Assembly: GCF_013466425.1 (NCBI RefSeq) | Contig: NZ_CP059165.1 | Span: 3,348,001-3,412,000 of the forward strand | DNA from: Mycobacterium vicinigordonae | GTDB taxonomy: Bacteria; Actinomycetota; Actinomycetes; Mycobacteriales; Mycobacteriaceae | Length of the DNA stretch: 64,000 nt | Direction of reading: 5' to 3' | In this document: positions 36,504 to 45,407 of the stretch, piece by piece | Layout of the letters: every line of letters begins with the position of its first letter | Position numbering within the stretch: the first letter of the stretch is position 1 | Made by a program: the position numbers and the translations under genes | Notes under the pieces: model-generated | Told to the model about the DNA's origin: nothing | Databases searched by the model: none | Seen by the model: only the letters and a program-made list of their open reading frames with translations

Positions 36504-36647
36504 TCAGCGGACCACCACGTCGGTGGCGCGCGGCTGGAGGGGCTGCCCGGCATCGACCGGGCAGCCTGCCAGCATCATCGCTCCCATCGCCGTAATCAGC
36601 GCCGCCAGTGCCACGCGGACCGCCAGGATTCTGTGTCTATCCGTCAT
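36504..36647 (-). CDS. 47-residue putative lipoprotein
   Basis: A short frame below usual ORF cut-offs. Two ATGs (36650, 36647) follow AAGGAG; the second has ideal 6-base spacing. The protein starts MTDRHRILAVRVALAALI, is hydrophobic through about residue 27, and has a textbook lipobox MLAGC at about 25-29. Only some 19 residues remain after the lipidated Cys, ending TDVVVR. It is convergent with tpx, 40 bp apart. No family was recognised. Confidence 0.6.
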   Translation of the reverse strand: MTDRHRILAVRVALAALITAMGAMMLAGCPVDAGQPLQPRATDVVVR

Positions 36648-37024
36648 CATGCGCTCCTTGCATTGGCCTTGATGCCGAAATGCTATCGGTGTGGTAGCCG
36701 ATTGGGGAATATCTCCTTTTCGAGAAGGCTATCCAGCGATTTAATTTCATGGCGCTCAAGGGGAGGAGCGCCTGACCCCCGCTGAAATACGTTGTTATGC
36801 AGTGCTTCTCATCTGCCATTTGAGCCAGATGCGCTTTGTCGACCCGGTTGACACTACTAAAATTGTTCGGCACTTTGGCGCCCTTGTGTCAACTCTTCAA
36901 AACTTTTCGATGCAAGGCACCCAAAATTTCTCGCTGCCCCGAACACCGCAAAGACACTGATAATCCGGTACGCGTCAGAAGCGGAATACCAACACTTCGC
37001 GGTCGTTTCCTGACAGCCTGTCAG
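36648..37024. other. Intergenic, AT-richer, no gene recognised
   Basis: This 377-bp stretch contains a clean hairpin: GGCGCTC (36751-36757) pairs with GAGCGCC (36766-36772). It lies upstream of the small lipoprotein on the minus strand and could be part of its leader or a terminator for fadE18 read-through. Minus-strand frame 36637-36873 overlaps the lipoprotein start and has no motif. Confidence 0.4.
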
Positions 37025-38104
37025 CTATAAGCCTGCCCGGTCGGCAAGTAGTGCCCGGTTCGCCGCGGTACTGCCAAACAAGGCCTCGCTGGTCTTTGCC
37101 CGGCGAAAATAGCGGTGCAGGTTGTGCTCCCAGGTGAAGGCGATCCCGCCGTGAATCTGGATCGCGGATTCGACGCACCGGACGAAGGTCTCCGCCGCCT
37201 GGGCTTTCGCCAAGGGTGCGGCGACGCTCAAATCGTCGTCGTCGGCGGCACTCATCGCCGCGAACATCACCGCCGCACGGGTAGCGTCAACCTCGATCAT
37301 CATGTCTGCGCAGAGGTGCTTGATCGCCTGAAACGAGCCGATGGCACGACCGAATTGCCTTCGGCTGCAGGCGTATTCGACGGTGCGCTCAAGGCAGGCC
37401 TCGGCACCGCCGAGCATCTCGGCGGCCAATAGCACCCGAGCAGTGTCCAGTACCCGCTCGAGGCCAGTGATGCTGCTCGCGGCCAAGAGTTCCGCCCGGA
37501 CCCTGTTCAACCGCAACCTCGCCACGGGCCGGGTGGTGTCGAACGACGGCAGCCGCTCCGCGACGATACCCGAGGCGTCAGCTGCTACTACGTACAAACG
37601 CACTGTCCCTCGGTCGGCCGCCGGCACTACGAACACGTTGGCGACGTGGCCGTGTAGTACGGGTGCGCACTCACCGGTCAGCACACTGTGGCGACCGCTG
37701 TGGTCAGCTCGTACGGTTGCGCTCGTCGCTGCGTTGGGACCGCAGGCGGCGAACGCTGCGATCAGTTCGCCGCCGAGCAGGCCGGCGAGGAGGTCTTTGC
37801 GCTGTTCGGAGTCTCCCGCGCGCAGGACCGCAGCTATCGCAAAGATGTGGGTGGCGAACGGAACTGGTGCCAGTGATCGTCCAAGCTCATCGAACGCTAT
37901 CGCGGTCTCGACGAGCGTTGCGCCCGCACCGCCAAACTCCGCCGGGACGTGCAAGCCGGGCAGTTCCATCTCGGTGCTCAGCCGCTTCCAGAGCTTGGGG
38001 TCGTGACCGTTGGCCCAGTCAGCGGGCTGCGGGGTGTCCTCGCGCAGTAGACCGCGCAGCGATGCGCGGAAATCGTCTTGTTCGGTGCTATACCGAAAAT
38101 CCAT
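37025..38104 (-). CDS. fadE18: Acyl-CoA dehydrogenase FadE18
   Basis: A 359-residue acyl-CoA dehydrogenase subunit. The N-terminal helix bundle (MDFRYSTEQDDFRASLRGLL), FGGAGATLVE and a C-terminal domain with CSRRQFGRAIGSFQAIKHLCADM and ESAIQIHGGIAFTWEHNLHRYFRRAK are typical. It starts 1 bp after the fadE17 stop. Adjacent FadE pairs in M. tuberculosis form alpha2-beta2 enzymes, with FadE17-FadE18 as a known example. It is last of the echA13-fadE17-fadE18 operon. Confidence 0.93.
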   Translation of the reverse strand: MDFRYSTEQDDFRASLRGLLREDTPQPADWANGHDPKLWKRLSTEMELPGLHVPAEFGGAGATLVETAIAFDELGRSLAPVPFATHIFAIAAVLRAGDSEQRKDLLAGLLGGELIAAFAACGPNAATSATVRADHSGRHSVLTGECAPVLHGHVANVFVVPAADRGTVRLYVVAADASGIVAERLPSFDTTRPVARLRLNRVRAELLAASSITGLERVLDTARVLLAAEMLGGAEACLERTVEYACSRRQFGRAIGSFQAIKHLCADMMIEVDATRAAVMFAAMSAADDDDLSVAAPLAKAQAAETFVRCVESAIQIHGGIAFTWEHNLHRYFRRAKTSEALFGSTAANRALLADRAGL

Positions 38105-38105
38105 C

Positions 38106-39335
38106 TCAGTGCGCCGCCTCGGGTCGGGGCTCACGGGGCAGACCCAGCAGTTGCTCGCCGATCACATTGCGCTGGATCTGTGAGCTGCCCGCGTAGATCG
38201 TTGCCGCACGGGAATAGAGCAATTCGTCCATCCAGCACGAAGGCGAATTAGGTGTGCCCGCCTCGGGGACCACCCGCGCGCCGCCGTTGCCCGGCCCAGA
38301 CGGACTCAGGAGTTCGAGTCCGAGGATCTCGACTGCCAGATCGGTGTAACGGCGGAAGTATTCACTCCAGATGACCTTGCTGATGGCGGCATCCGCGCCG
38401 GGCGACGCTCCATGTAGTGCCGACGTCAGGGCACGGTAGCCGCGGTATCGCATGATTTGGACGCGGGAATAGCACCACGCCAACTCGTTTCGGATTCGCG
38501 GTTCGCTGTTCAGTGCGTGTTGATCGGCAAGTTCGCATAGCCGCCGTAGGTCGCGCCCGAATTCGATGGCGGCCGTGGTGATCTGAAATCCGCGTTCGAA
38601 ACCCAGCAGGGTCATGGCCGTTCGCCACCCGCATCCAACACCACCCAGCACGTTGCCGGCCACGGCCCGGGCCTCGGTCAGAAAAACCTCGTTGAACGAG
38701 GAATGGCCGGCCGCGTTGACGATCGGCCGGACCACCACGCCGGGTTGGTTCATCGGCACCAGCAGCATCGACAGCGCCCGATGCTTCGGTGCGTCGGGGT
38801 CGGTGCGCGCCAGCAGGAAGATCCAGTTCGCGGTCGACCCAGCCGACGTCCAGACCTTCTGTCCGTTGATCACCCATTCGCCCGCCTCGAGCACCGCCCT
38901 GGTTCGCACGGACGCCAGATCGGAACCGGCCTCGGGTTCGGAGAATCCCTGGCACCAGCGGTCCTCGCCGGACAGAATGCGCGGCAGCAAGTGCCGCTTC
39001 TGCTCCGCTGTGCCCAGCGCGATGACGGTGTTGCCCAGCAGCTCGATTCCGAAGAGATCGTTCTCCGAGCGCTCCGGCGCACCGGCGCGGGCGAACTCCT
39101 CGGCGAGCACCAACTGCTCGACGGGTGATAGTCCGCCGCCGCCATACTCTTTCGGCCAGCACACGGCTACCAGGCCGTTCTGGGTCAACGCCCGTCGCCA
39201 CCTTCGCGCGAACGCGTCCCGGTGTCTAGGCGTGAGTGCCCCGGGTCCCGACCAGTCAGCCGGCAGGTGTTCGGCCAGGAAGGCCCGGGTCCGGTCACGA
39301 AACGCTTCCGCTTCAAACGGGTAAGTAATATCCAC
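38106..39335 (-). CDS. fadE17: Acyl-CoA dehydrogenase FadE17
   Basis: A 409-residue partner subunit. Motifs include the FAD/substrate segment [55 protein letters not shown] and the C-terminal [27 protein letters not shown] 39335 ([12 protein letters not shown]) fits relatives; GTG 39344 is nearer a possible ribosome site. It starts just after echA13 ends. It probably dehydrogenates an unusual or steroid-like acyl-CoA together with FadE18. Confidence 0.93.
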   Translation of the reverse strand: MDITYPFEAEAFRDRTRAFLAEHLPADWSGPGALTPRHRDAFARRWRRALTQNGLVAVCWPKEYGGGGLSPVEQLVLAEEFARAGAPERSENDLFGIELLGNTVIALGTAEQKRHLLPRILSGEDRWCQGFSEPEAGSDLASVRTRAVLEAGEWVINGQKVWTSAGSTANWIFLLARTDPDAPKHRALSMLLVPMNQPGVVVRPIVNAAGHSSFNEVFLTEARAVAGNVLGGVGCGWRTAMTLLGFERGFQITTAAIEFGRDLRRLCELADQHALNSEPRIRNELAWCYSRVQIMRYRGYRALTSALHGASPGADAAISKVIWSEYFRRYTDLAVEILGLELLSPSGPGNGGARVVPEAGTPNSPSCWMDELLYSRAATIYAGSSQIQRNVIGEQLLGLPREPRPEAAH

Positions 39336-39349
39336 GCTCGACACCGGCC

Positions 39350-40300
39350 TCAGGGGCGTTGCTTGAGCGCGGGCAGGATCGCGGGCGCGTCCCGCCAGTC
39401 GTCGAGGCCGTACTCGACTGTCCCATAGGACAACTTTCCACCGGTCACCTCGGACCAATGCGCATGATTGAGCTGATGGATCTTGAAGCACCCGTCGAGT
39501 GCTGTCGAGAACCCCATTGCATCGACGGTCTGGTTAACCGACTCCTTGATCAGCAAGGCCGCCATCGTCGGCATCTTGGCGATCCGGCACGCGAACTCGA
39601 CTGTGCTGTCCGCAAGTTCGCCATCCGGAAAGACCTTGCTGACCATTCCCAGTGCGTGGGCTTCGTCGGCGCCGATCGAGTCGCCGGTCAACAGCAGCTC
39701 CTTGGCCTTACGCGGACCGAACTCCCACGGATGGCCGAAGTACTCGACGCCGCACATGCCCAGGCGGGTGCCCACCACGTCCGCGAAGACGGTGGTCTCG
39801 CCCGCCACGATCAAGTCGCAGCACCACGCGAGCATCAGCCCCGCTGACAGGACATTTCCGTGCACCTGCGCGATGGTGATCTTGCGCAGATTGCGCCACC
39901 GCCTGGTGTTCTCGAAGTAGTAGTGCCATTCCTGTCGGTTGCGGGATTCCACTCCGCCGTAGCTGCCGCCGTTGCACTGGTAGGTCGGGTGCTGGCCGGG
40001 CCCTGGCGTGCGTTCGCGGACGTCGTCCGCCGAGCCCAGGTCGTGCCCCGCCGAGAAGGTCGGTCCCGAGCCGCGCAGGATGACCACCCGCACCGTGTCG
40101 TCGGCCTCCGCGAAATCGAACGCTATCCCCAACTCCACGAGTAGCCCACGCGTCTGGGCATTGCGTTGACTAGGGCGCTCAAGGGTGATTACCGCGATCA
40201 GGCCCTCGGCGATCGTCTCGTATTTGAGGAACGAGAACGCTTTCTCCGAACGCTGGCCGTTGGACACGCGTCCGGCCGAACCGGCCCCGATGGCACTCAT
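39350..40300 (-). CDS. echA13: Enoyl-CoA hydratase/isomerase EchA13
   Basis: A 316-residue crotonase-fold protein, first gene of the operon with fadE17 and fadE18. Crotonase marks are [17 protein letters not shown], the oxyanion loop [12 protein letters not shown], and [24 protein letters not shown] 40298-40300 follows AAGGAG at good spacing. Rv1935c is the counterpart. The promoter region upstream shares a 49-bp composite element with yrbE3A. Confidence 0.93.
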   Translation of the reverse strand: MSAIGAGSAGRVSNGQRSEKAFSFLKYETIAEGLIAVITLERPSQRNAQTRGLLVELGIAFDFAEADDTVRVVILRGSGPTFSAGHDLGSADDVRERTPGPGQHPTYQCNGGSYGGVESRNRQEWHYYFENTRRWRNLRKITIAQVHGNVLSAGLMLAWCCDLIVAGETTVFADVVGTRLGMCGVEYFGHPWEFGPRKAKELLLTGDSIGADEAHALGMVSKVFPDGELADSTVEFACRIAKMPTMAALLIKESVNQTVDAMGFSTALDGCFKIHQLNHAHWSEVTGGKLSYGTVEYGLDDWRDAPAILPALKQRP

Positions 40301-40404
40301 GATGGCTCCTTGCTGCCCAGGAACGGGTGACCCGTGCGAGGCTACCCGGCGATCTACAAATATGTCCATAGGCGATACGCTATTTCGCAAGATATGTTCG
40401 CATC

Positions 40405-40453
40405 AAAGTACGAGTTGAAATGGTACTTGTAACTCGAGAAGTATCTTGATAGT
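40405..40453. promoter_or_regulatory. Candidate Mce3R composite operator, echA13/mel2 side
   Basis: Read on the minus strand, this 49-bp block starts ACTATCAAGATACTTC and ends in CGTACTTT. It aligns without gaps to 53559-53607 upstream of yrbE3A with 33 of 49 identical bases, strongest at both ends. It also contains an AAGTAC/GTACTT inverted pair (40406-40411 and 40423-40428). It lies 105 bp from the echA13 start and 74 bp from the mel2 start. In M. tuberculosis Mce3R represses both of these units. Confidence 0.7.
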
Positions 40454-40526
40454 ACTGTGGTATACCTACTGACGCCGCATCAGCGTGCCGGTTCACCGGC
40501 CCTGGCCCAACCAAGAAGGGTTAACG

Positions 40527-41641
40527 ATGGAGATCGGAATATTCCTCATGCCGGCCCATCCACCGGAGCGCTCCTTGTACGACGCGACCCAGTGGGACCT
40601 CGACATCATCGAGTTAGCCGACCAACTGGGGTACGTGGAAGCCTGGGTCGGCGAGCACTTCACCGTGCCCTGGGAGCCTATCTGCGCTCCCGATCTGTTG
40701 CTGGCCCAAGCGTTGTTGCGTACCAAGCACATCAAGCTCGCACCCGGCGCGCATCTCTTGCCCTACCACCACCCAGTCGAATTGGCCCATCGCGTAGCCT
40801 ATTTCGATCACCTCGCGCAAGGCCGGTTCATGCTCGGCGTCGGCGCCAGCGGCATCCCGGGCGACTGGGCGCTCTACGACGTCGATGGTAAAAACGGCGA
40901 GCACCCCACCGCGACATGACGCGTGAAGCACTTGAAATCATGCTGCGCATCTGGACTGAAGATGCACCTTGGGAGCATCGCGGAAAGTACTGGAACGCCA
41001 ACGGAATTGCACCAATGTTCGAAGGATTGATGAAGCGTCACATCAAGCCGTTCCAGGAACCGCACCCGCCGATTGGTGTCACAGGGTTCAGCGCAGGATC
41101 CGAAACACTCAAACTGGCCGGCGAACGTGGTTATCTGCCAATGAGTTTAGATCTCAACGCCGAATACGTCGCCACCCACTGGGATGCGGTCTTGGAAGGG
41201 GCAGAACGTAGTGGGCGAAGGCCCGATCGACGCGACTGGCGATTGGTACGCGAGGTGTTGGTAGCTGAAACCGATGAGCAGGCATTCCGCTATGCGGTTG
41301 ACGGCGCTATGGGCCGTGCTATGCGGGAGTATGTGCTGCCGACGTTCCGAATGTTTGGCATGACCAAGTTCTACAAGCACAACCCCTCGGTGCCCGACGA
41401 CGACGTCACGGCGGAGTACCTCGCCGAGAACACCTTCGTGGTCGGCTCGGTGGAAACGGTCGTGGACAAGCTCGAGGCGACCTATGACCAGGTGGGCGGC
41501 TTCGGTCACCTGCTGGTGCTCGGGTTCGACTACCGGGAGCACCCCGGGCCATGGAAGGAGTCGTTGCGGTTGCTTGCCGAGGAAGTGATGCCCGCGCTCA
41601 ACGCCCGAATCGCCAAGAAGCCGGTAGCCCTGGTCGTGTAG
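40527..41641 (+). pseudogene. melF: LLM monooxygenase MelF-like (Rv1936), frameshifted
   Basis: ATG 40527 opens the family N-terminus (MEIGIFLMPAHPPE, VEAWVGEHF), which runs to GKNGEH and then hits TGA 40917-40919. The correct frame resumes at ATG 40916 (MTREALEIMLRIWTED) and continues to 41641 with all later motifs. Five extra bases at 40905-40909 (CCCAC) explain the break; removing them restores GEHRDMTREALEI, close to the remembered Rv1936 sequence. The stop and the second ATG overlap as ATGA, so the two pieces could be translated in tandem. It is the first gene of mel2 and is followed by the Rv1937 homologue 25 bp on. Confidence 0.85.
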
Positions 41642-41666
41642 CCGTCGTCTGGAAAGGGGCGCCGAG

Positions 41667-44189
41667 ATGTCGGTTCGTCAGGTCACCGTCAGCTATTCGG
41701 ACGGCACACAAAAAACCATGCCGGTCCGGTCGGACCAGTCAATCCTGGATGCTGCCGAAGAACACGGTGTGGCCATTGTCAACGAATGCCAAAGCGGCAT
41801 CTGTGGTACTTGCGTGGCCACGTGTGCCTCCGGTCGCTACGACATGGGACGCACCGAGGGGCTCTCCGATGTCGAGCGCGCGGCGCGAAAGATTCTGACC
41901 TGCCAGACATTTGCGACCTCGGACTGCCAGATCGAGCTGCAGTACCCGGCCGACGACAACGCCGCGATGCTGGTCAGTGGCGACGGGGTGGTGACTGGAG
42001 TCGACCGGGTGTCACCCACCACCGCCATCCTGCGGGTAGAGATCTCGGCTTTGGGTGCTGGATTGCGTTATCGGGAGGGCCAGTTCGCGCAGCTACAGGT
42101 CCCTGGCACCGACACCTGGCGCAACTACTCCTACGCCGATCCTGCTGACGGCCGCACCGAGGTGGAGTTCATTATCCGTCTGCTGCCCGACGGGGTGATG
42201 TCAAACTATCTGCGTGACCGCGCCAAACCGGGCGATCGGATCGCCATGCGATGCAGCAAGGGCAACTTCTATCTGCGTCCGGTGGTGCGGCCGGTAATAC
42301 TGGTCGCCGGCGGCACCGGCCTATCGGCGATCCTGGCCATGGCATCGAGCTTGAATGCCGACCTCACCCAGCCGGTTTACCTCCTCTATGGGGTCACTGG
42401 TGCACAGGACGTGTGCAAGCTCGACGAACTAAGCGCGCTGCGCCGCCAAATCCCCGGACTCGAACTGCAAGTAATCGTCGCGGATCCCGACGACGACTGG
42501 GAGGGGCGAACCGGACTCGTCACCGACCTGCTGGACGAGCGGATGTTGGCCGGCGGCGATGCGGACGTCTACCTATGCGGCCCCGCCGCGATGGTCGAAG
42601 CAACCCGAACTTGGTTGGAGAACAACGGCTTCCATCGAGTTGGCCTCTACTACGAGAAGTTCGTGGCCAGCGGGGCGGCGCGGCGGCGCACCCCGATACA
42701 CATTGACTGCACCCAGCTCGATCTCGGCGAGATACGCCGTTGCGGCCGCGGTACCGCGGTGGTGATCGGCGGCAGCATCGCCGGCATCGCCGCGGCGAAG
42801 GTGTGCAGTGAGACTTTCGAACACGTCATTGTGCTGGAGAAGGACGATCCGCATCGCCGCCGCGAGGGCCGGCCGGGTGCGGCCCAAGGCTGGCACCTCC
42901 ATCACTTGTTGACCGCTGGACAGATCGAGCTGGAGCGGTTCTTTCCCGGCATCGTCGACGATATGGTGCGCGAAGGTGCGTTTAAGGTCGACATGGCCGA
43001 GCAATACCGGATCCGGCTGGGCGGCACCTGGAAGAAGCCCGGAACCAGCGACATTGAGATCGTCTGCGCAGGAAGACCGCTACTGGAATGGTGTGTGCGG
43101 CGCCGGCTGGACGACGAACCGCGCGTCGAATTCCGCTACGAGTCCGAGGTTACCGACCTTATATACGACCGGGTGAACAACGCGGTCACCGGCGTAGTGG
43201 TCGGCGGGGACGATGGGTTTGCGGTGATCCCAGCCGAATTCGTCGTGGACGCTTCCGGGAAGAACACCCGCATCCCAGAATTCTTGGAGCGCGTCGGTAT
43301 CGGGGCTCCCGAAGTCGAACAAGACATCATCAATTGTTTCTATTCGACCATGCAGCACCGGGTTCCACCGGAACGGCAATGGCAGGACAAGGTGATGGTG
43401 ATCTGTTACGCCTACCGGCCGTTCGAGGACACCTATGCGGCGCAGTACTATATCGACAGCTCTCGCACCATATTGTCCACCTCGCTGGTGGCCTACAACT
43501 GCTACTCACCGCCACGCACCGCCAAGGAGTTTCGCGAGTTCGCAGACCTGATGCCCTCGGCGGTGGTGGGGGAGAACATCGACGGTCTGGAACCGGCCTC
43601 GCCGATCTATAACTTTCGCTACCCCAATATGCTGCGTCTGCACTATGAGAACAAGCGCAATCTACCGCGTGCGCTAGTGGCCGTCGGCGACGCCTATACC
43701 AGCGCAGACCCCGTATCCGGCCTCGGAATGAGCCTGGCACTCAAAGAGGTTCGAGAGATGCAGCTGCTGCTGGCCAGGTACGGTCCCGAACATCGGGATC
43801 TGCCGCGTCGCTACTATCGCAGGATCGCGAAGATGGCCGATACGGCGTGGTTTGTGATCCGCGAGCAGAACCTGCGCTTCGACTGGATGCAGGATGTGGA
43901 CAAGAAGCGCCCGGTCTACTTCCGCGTCCTCACCTGGTACATGGACCGCCTGCTGGAGTTGGTGCACGACGACCTGGACGCCTATCGCCAGTTCCTGGCC
44001 GTGGTGCACCTCGTCAAACCGCCACTGGCGCTGATGAAGCCGGGAATCGCGAGTCGTGTGATAGCCAAGTGGGCGCGAACCCGACTTTCGGGTGAGAAGA
44101 CGTTGATCGTCCGCAATTACGAGAATCGTTCGATACCAGACCAACCGCTGAATCACCTGGTCGGCGCGGTCGCCGGTGACGGCAACTAG
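41667..44189 (+). CDS. melG: Multidomain ferredoxin-reductase/flavin oxygenase (MelG-like)
   Basis: An 840-residue fusion. Residues 1-95 are a plant-type 2Fe-2S ferredoxin (CQSGICGTC then CQ). Residues about 100-340 are an FNR-type reductase with FAD (RNYSYADP) and NAD sites (VAGGTGLSAILAM, YLCGPAAMV). From about 365 a second Rossmann FAD domain follows (TAVVIGGSIAGIAAAKV), with GDAYTSADPVSGLGMSLAL as the later FAD contact of halogenase/oxygenase-like enzymes. It could carry electrons from NADH to its own oxygenase domain. It corresponds to Rv1937. Confidence 0.92.
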   Translation: MSVRQVTVSYSDGTQKTMPVRSDQSILDAAEEHGVAIVNECQSGICGTCVATCASGRYDMGRTEGLSDVERAARKILTCQTFATSDCQIELQYPADDNAAMLVSGDGVVTGVDRVSPTTAILRVEISALGAGLRYREGQFAQLQVPGTDTWRNYSYADPADGRTEVEFIIRLLPDGVMSNYLRDRAKPGDRIAMRCSKGNFYLRPVVRPVILVAGGTGLSAILAMASSLNADLTQPVYLLYGVTGAQDVCKLDELSALRRQIPGLELQVIVADPDDDWEGRTGLVTDLLDERMLAGGDADVYLCGPAAMVEATRTWLENNGFHRVGLYYEKFVASGAARRRTPIHIDCTQLDLGEIRRCGRGTAVVIGGSIAGIAAAKVCSETFEHVIVLEKDDPHRRREGRPGAAQGWHLHHLLTAGQIELERFFPGIVDDMVREGAFKVDMAEQYRIRLGGTWKKPGTSDIEIVCAGRPLLEWCVRRRLDDEPRVEFRYESEVTDLIYDRVNNAVTGVVVGGDDGFAVIPAEFVVDASGKNTRIPEFLERVGIGAPEVEQDIINCFYSTMQHRVPPERQWQDKVMVICYAYRPFEDTYAAQYYIDSSRTILSTSLVAYNCYSPPRTAKEFREFADLMPSAVVGENIDGLEPASPIYNFRYPNMLRLHYENKRNLPRALVAVGDAYTSADPVSGLGMSLALKEVREMQLLLARYGPEHRDLPRRYYRRIAKMADTAWFVIREQNLRFDWMQDVDKKRPVYFRVLTWYMDRLLELVHDDLDAYRQFLAVVHLVKPPLALMKPGIASRVIAKWARTRLSGEKTLIVRNYENRSIPDQPLNHLVGAVAGDGN

Positions 44190-44202
44190 GCGAGAGGCAC
44201 AA

Positions 44203-45258
44203 ATGTCGCAGCTACATCGCATGCTGAACTGCCGAGGTACGCGCATCCACGCGGTGGAAGACGGCGAGGGCCCGCTGATCGTCCTCATCCACGGCTTTCC
44301 CGAGTCCTGGTACTCCTGGCGTCACCAGATTCCTGCGCTGGCCGCGGCAGGCTACCGGGTGGTGGCCATCGACCAGCGTGGCTACGGGCGTTCGTCGAAG
44401 TATCATCTCAATTCCGCTTACCGCATAAAGGAATTGGTGGGCGACATCCTCGGCGTCGTCGACGCCTACGGGCAAGAGCGCGCCTTCGTGGTCGGCCACG
44501 ACTGGGGCGCACCTGTCGCCTGGACCTTCGCCTGGCTGCACCCGCAGCGGTGTGCGGGGGTGGCTGGAATCAGCGTCCCGTTCGCGGGACGCGGTGTAAT
44601 CGGTTTGCCCGGAAGCCCCTTCGGTGAGCACCGGCCGAATGACTACCACCTCGAACTCGCCGGCGTGGGGCGAGTCTGGTACCAGGACTACTTCGCCGCC
44701 CAGGACGGAATCATCGCCGAGATCGAAGAAGATGTGCGCAGTTGGCTGCTCGGGCTGACCTATACGGTCTCCGGTGAGGGCATGATCGCCGCGACCAAGG
44801 CGGCCGCCGACGCCGGGGTGGACCTGGCCGCGATGGATCCGATCGACGTCATTCGCGCCGGCCCACTATGCATGGCCGAGGGTGCCCGGCTCAAGGACGC
44901 ATTCGTTTATCCCGAGACGATGCCGACCTGGTTCACCGATGCCGACGTCGACTTCTACACAAACGAATTCGAGCGTTCCGGCTTTGGCGGCCCACTGAGC
45001 TTCTACCACAATATCGACAACGACTGGCATGATCTGGCCGAGCAGGAAGGCAAACCACTTACCCCGCCGGCGCTGTTCATCGGCGGCCAGTATGACGTCG
45101 GCACCACCTGGGGAGCCGAGTCCGTGCAACGAGCCGAGGAGGTCATATTGGACTTCCGCGGCACGCATCTGGTTGCCGACGTCGGACACTGGATACAACA
45201 GGAGGCGCCCGAGGAGACCAACCGGCTGCTGCTGGAATTCCTTGCTGGGCTTCGATGA
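44203..45258 (+). CDS. ephB: Epoxide hydrolase EphB (MelH)
   Basis: A 351-residue alpha/beta-hydrolase. HGFPESWYSW holds the oxyanion HGxP, the nucleophile Asp100 is in VGHDWGAPVAW, the ring-opening tyrosines fall in the lid, and the catalytic histidine is in VADVGHWIQQEAPEETNR. It opens epoxides to diols. Rv1938 is EphB. Its TGA overlaps the ATG of the following remnant ORF. Confidence 0.95.
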   Translation: MSQLHRMLNCRGTRIHAVEDGEGPLIVLIHGFPESWYSWRHQIPALAAAGYRVVAIDQRGYGRSSKYHLNSAYRIKELVGDILGVVDAYGQERAFVVGHDWGAPVAWTFAWLHPQRCAGVAGISVPFAGRGVIGLPGSPFGEHRPNDYHLELAGVGRVWYQDYFAAQDGIIAEIEEDVRSWLLGLTYTVSGEGMIAATKAAADAGVDLAAMDPIDVIRAGPLCMAEGARLKDAFVYPETMPTWFTDADVDFYTNEFERSGFGGPLSFYHNIDNDWHDLAEQEGKPLTPPALFIGGQYDVGTTWGAESVQRAEEVILDFRGTHLVADVGHWIQQEAPEETNRLLLEFLAGLR

Positions 45259-45407
45259 TCGTGAGCACGGCCTCCCTCGACCCAGCGCTGGTGTCCGTGT
45301 GCATACCGCTCAGCGAGATCTGTTCTCTGCGAGCCGAACCCCAAGCTGTGCCGCTGGTCTTTCACGCCAGCCGTTTTCGCCGGCTCGCAGTGGAGGAACA
45401 GGCATGA
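45255..45407 (+). pseudogene. 50-codon remnant of flavin reductase MelI (Rv1939)
   Basis: The frame starts at an ATGA overlap with ephB and ends at an ATGA overlap with ribA1. It encodes MIVSTASLDPALVSVCI, which is the flavin-reductase (PF01613) S-LDPPLV-VC strand, then jumps to PLVFHASRFRRL, which is the family's C-terminal PLVFHRG-YRRL strand. The roughly 100 residues normally between them and the N-terminal 40 are gone. The deletion preserved the frame and both couplings. An FMN reductase activity is not possible from what remains. Confidence 0.75.

Noticed and set aside
36637..36873. 78-codon minus-strand ORF
   Set aside because: It overlaps the start of the better-supported small lipoprotein and has no motif or SD.
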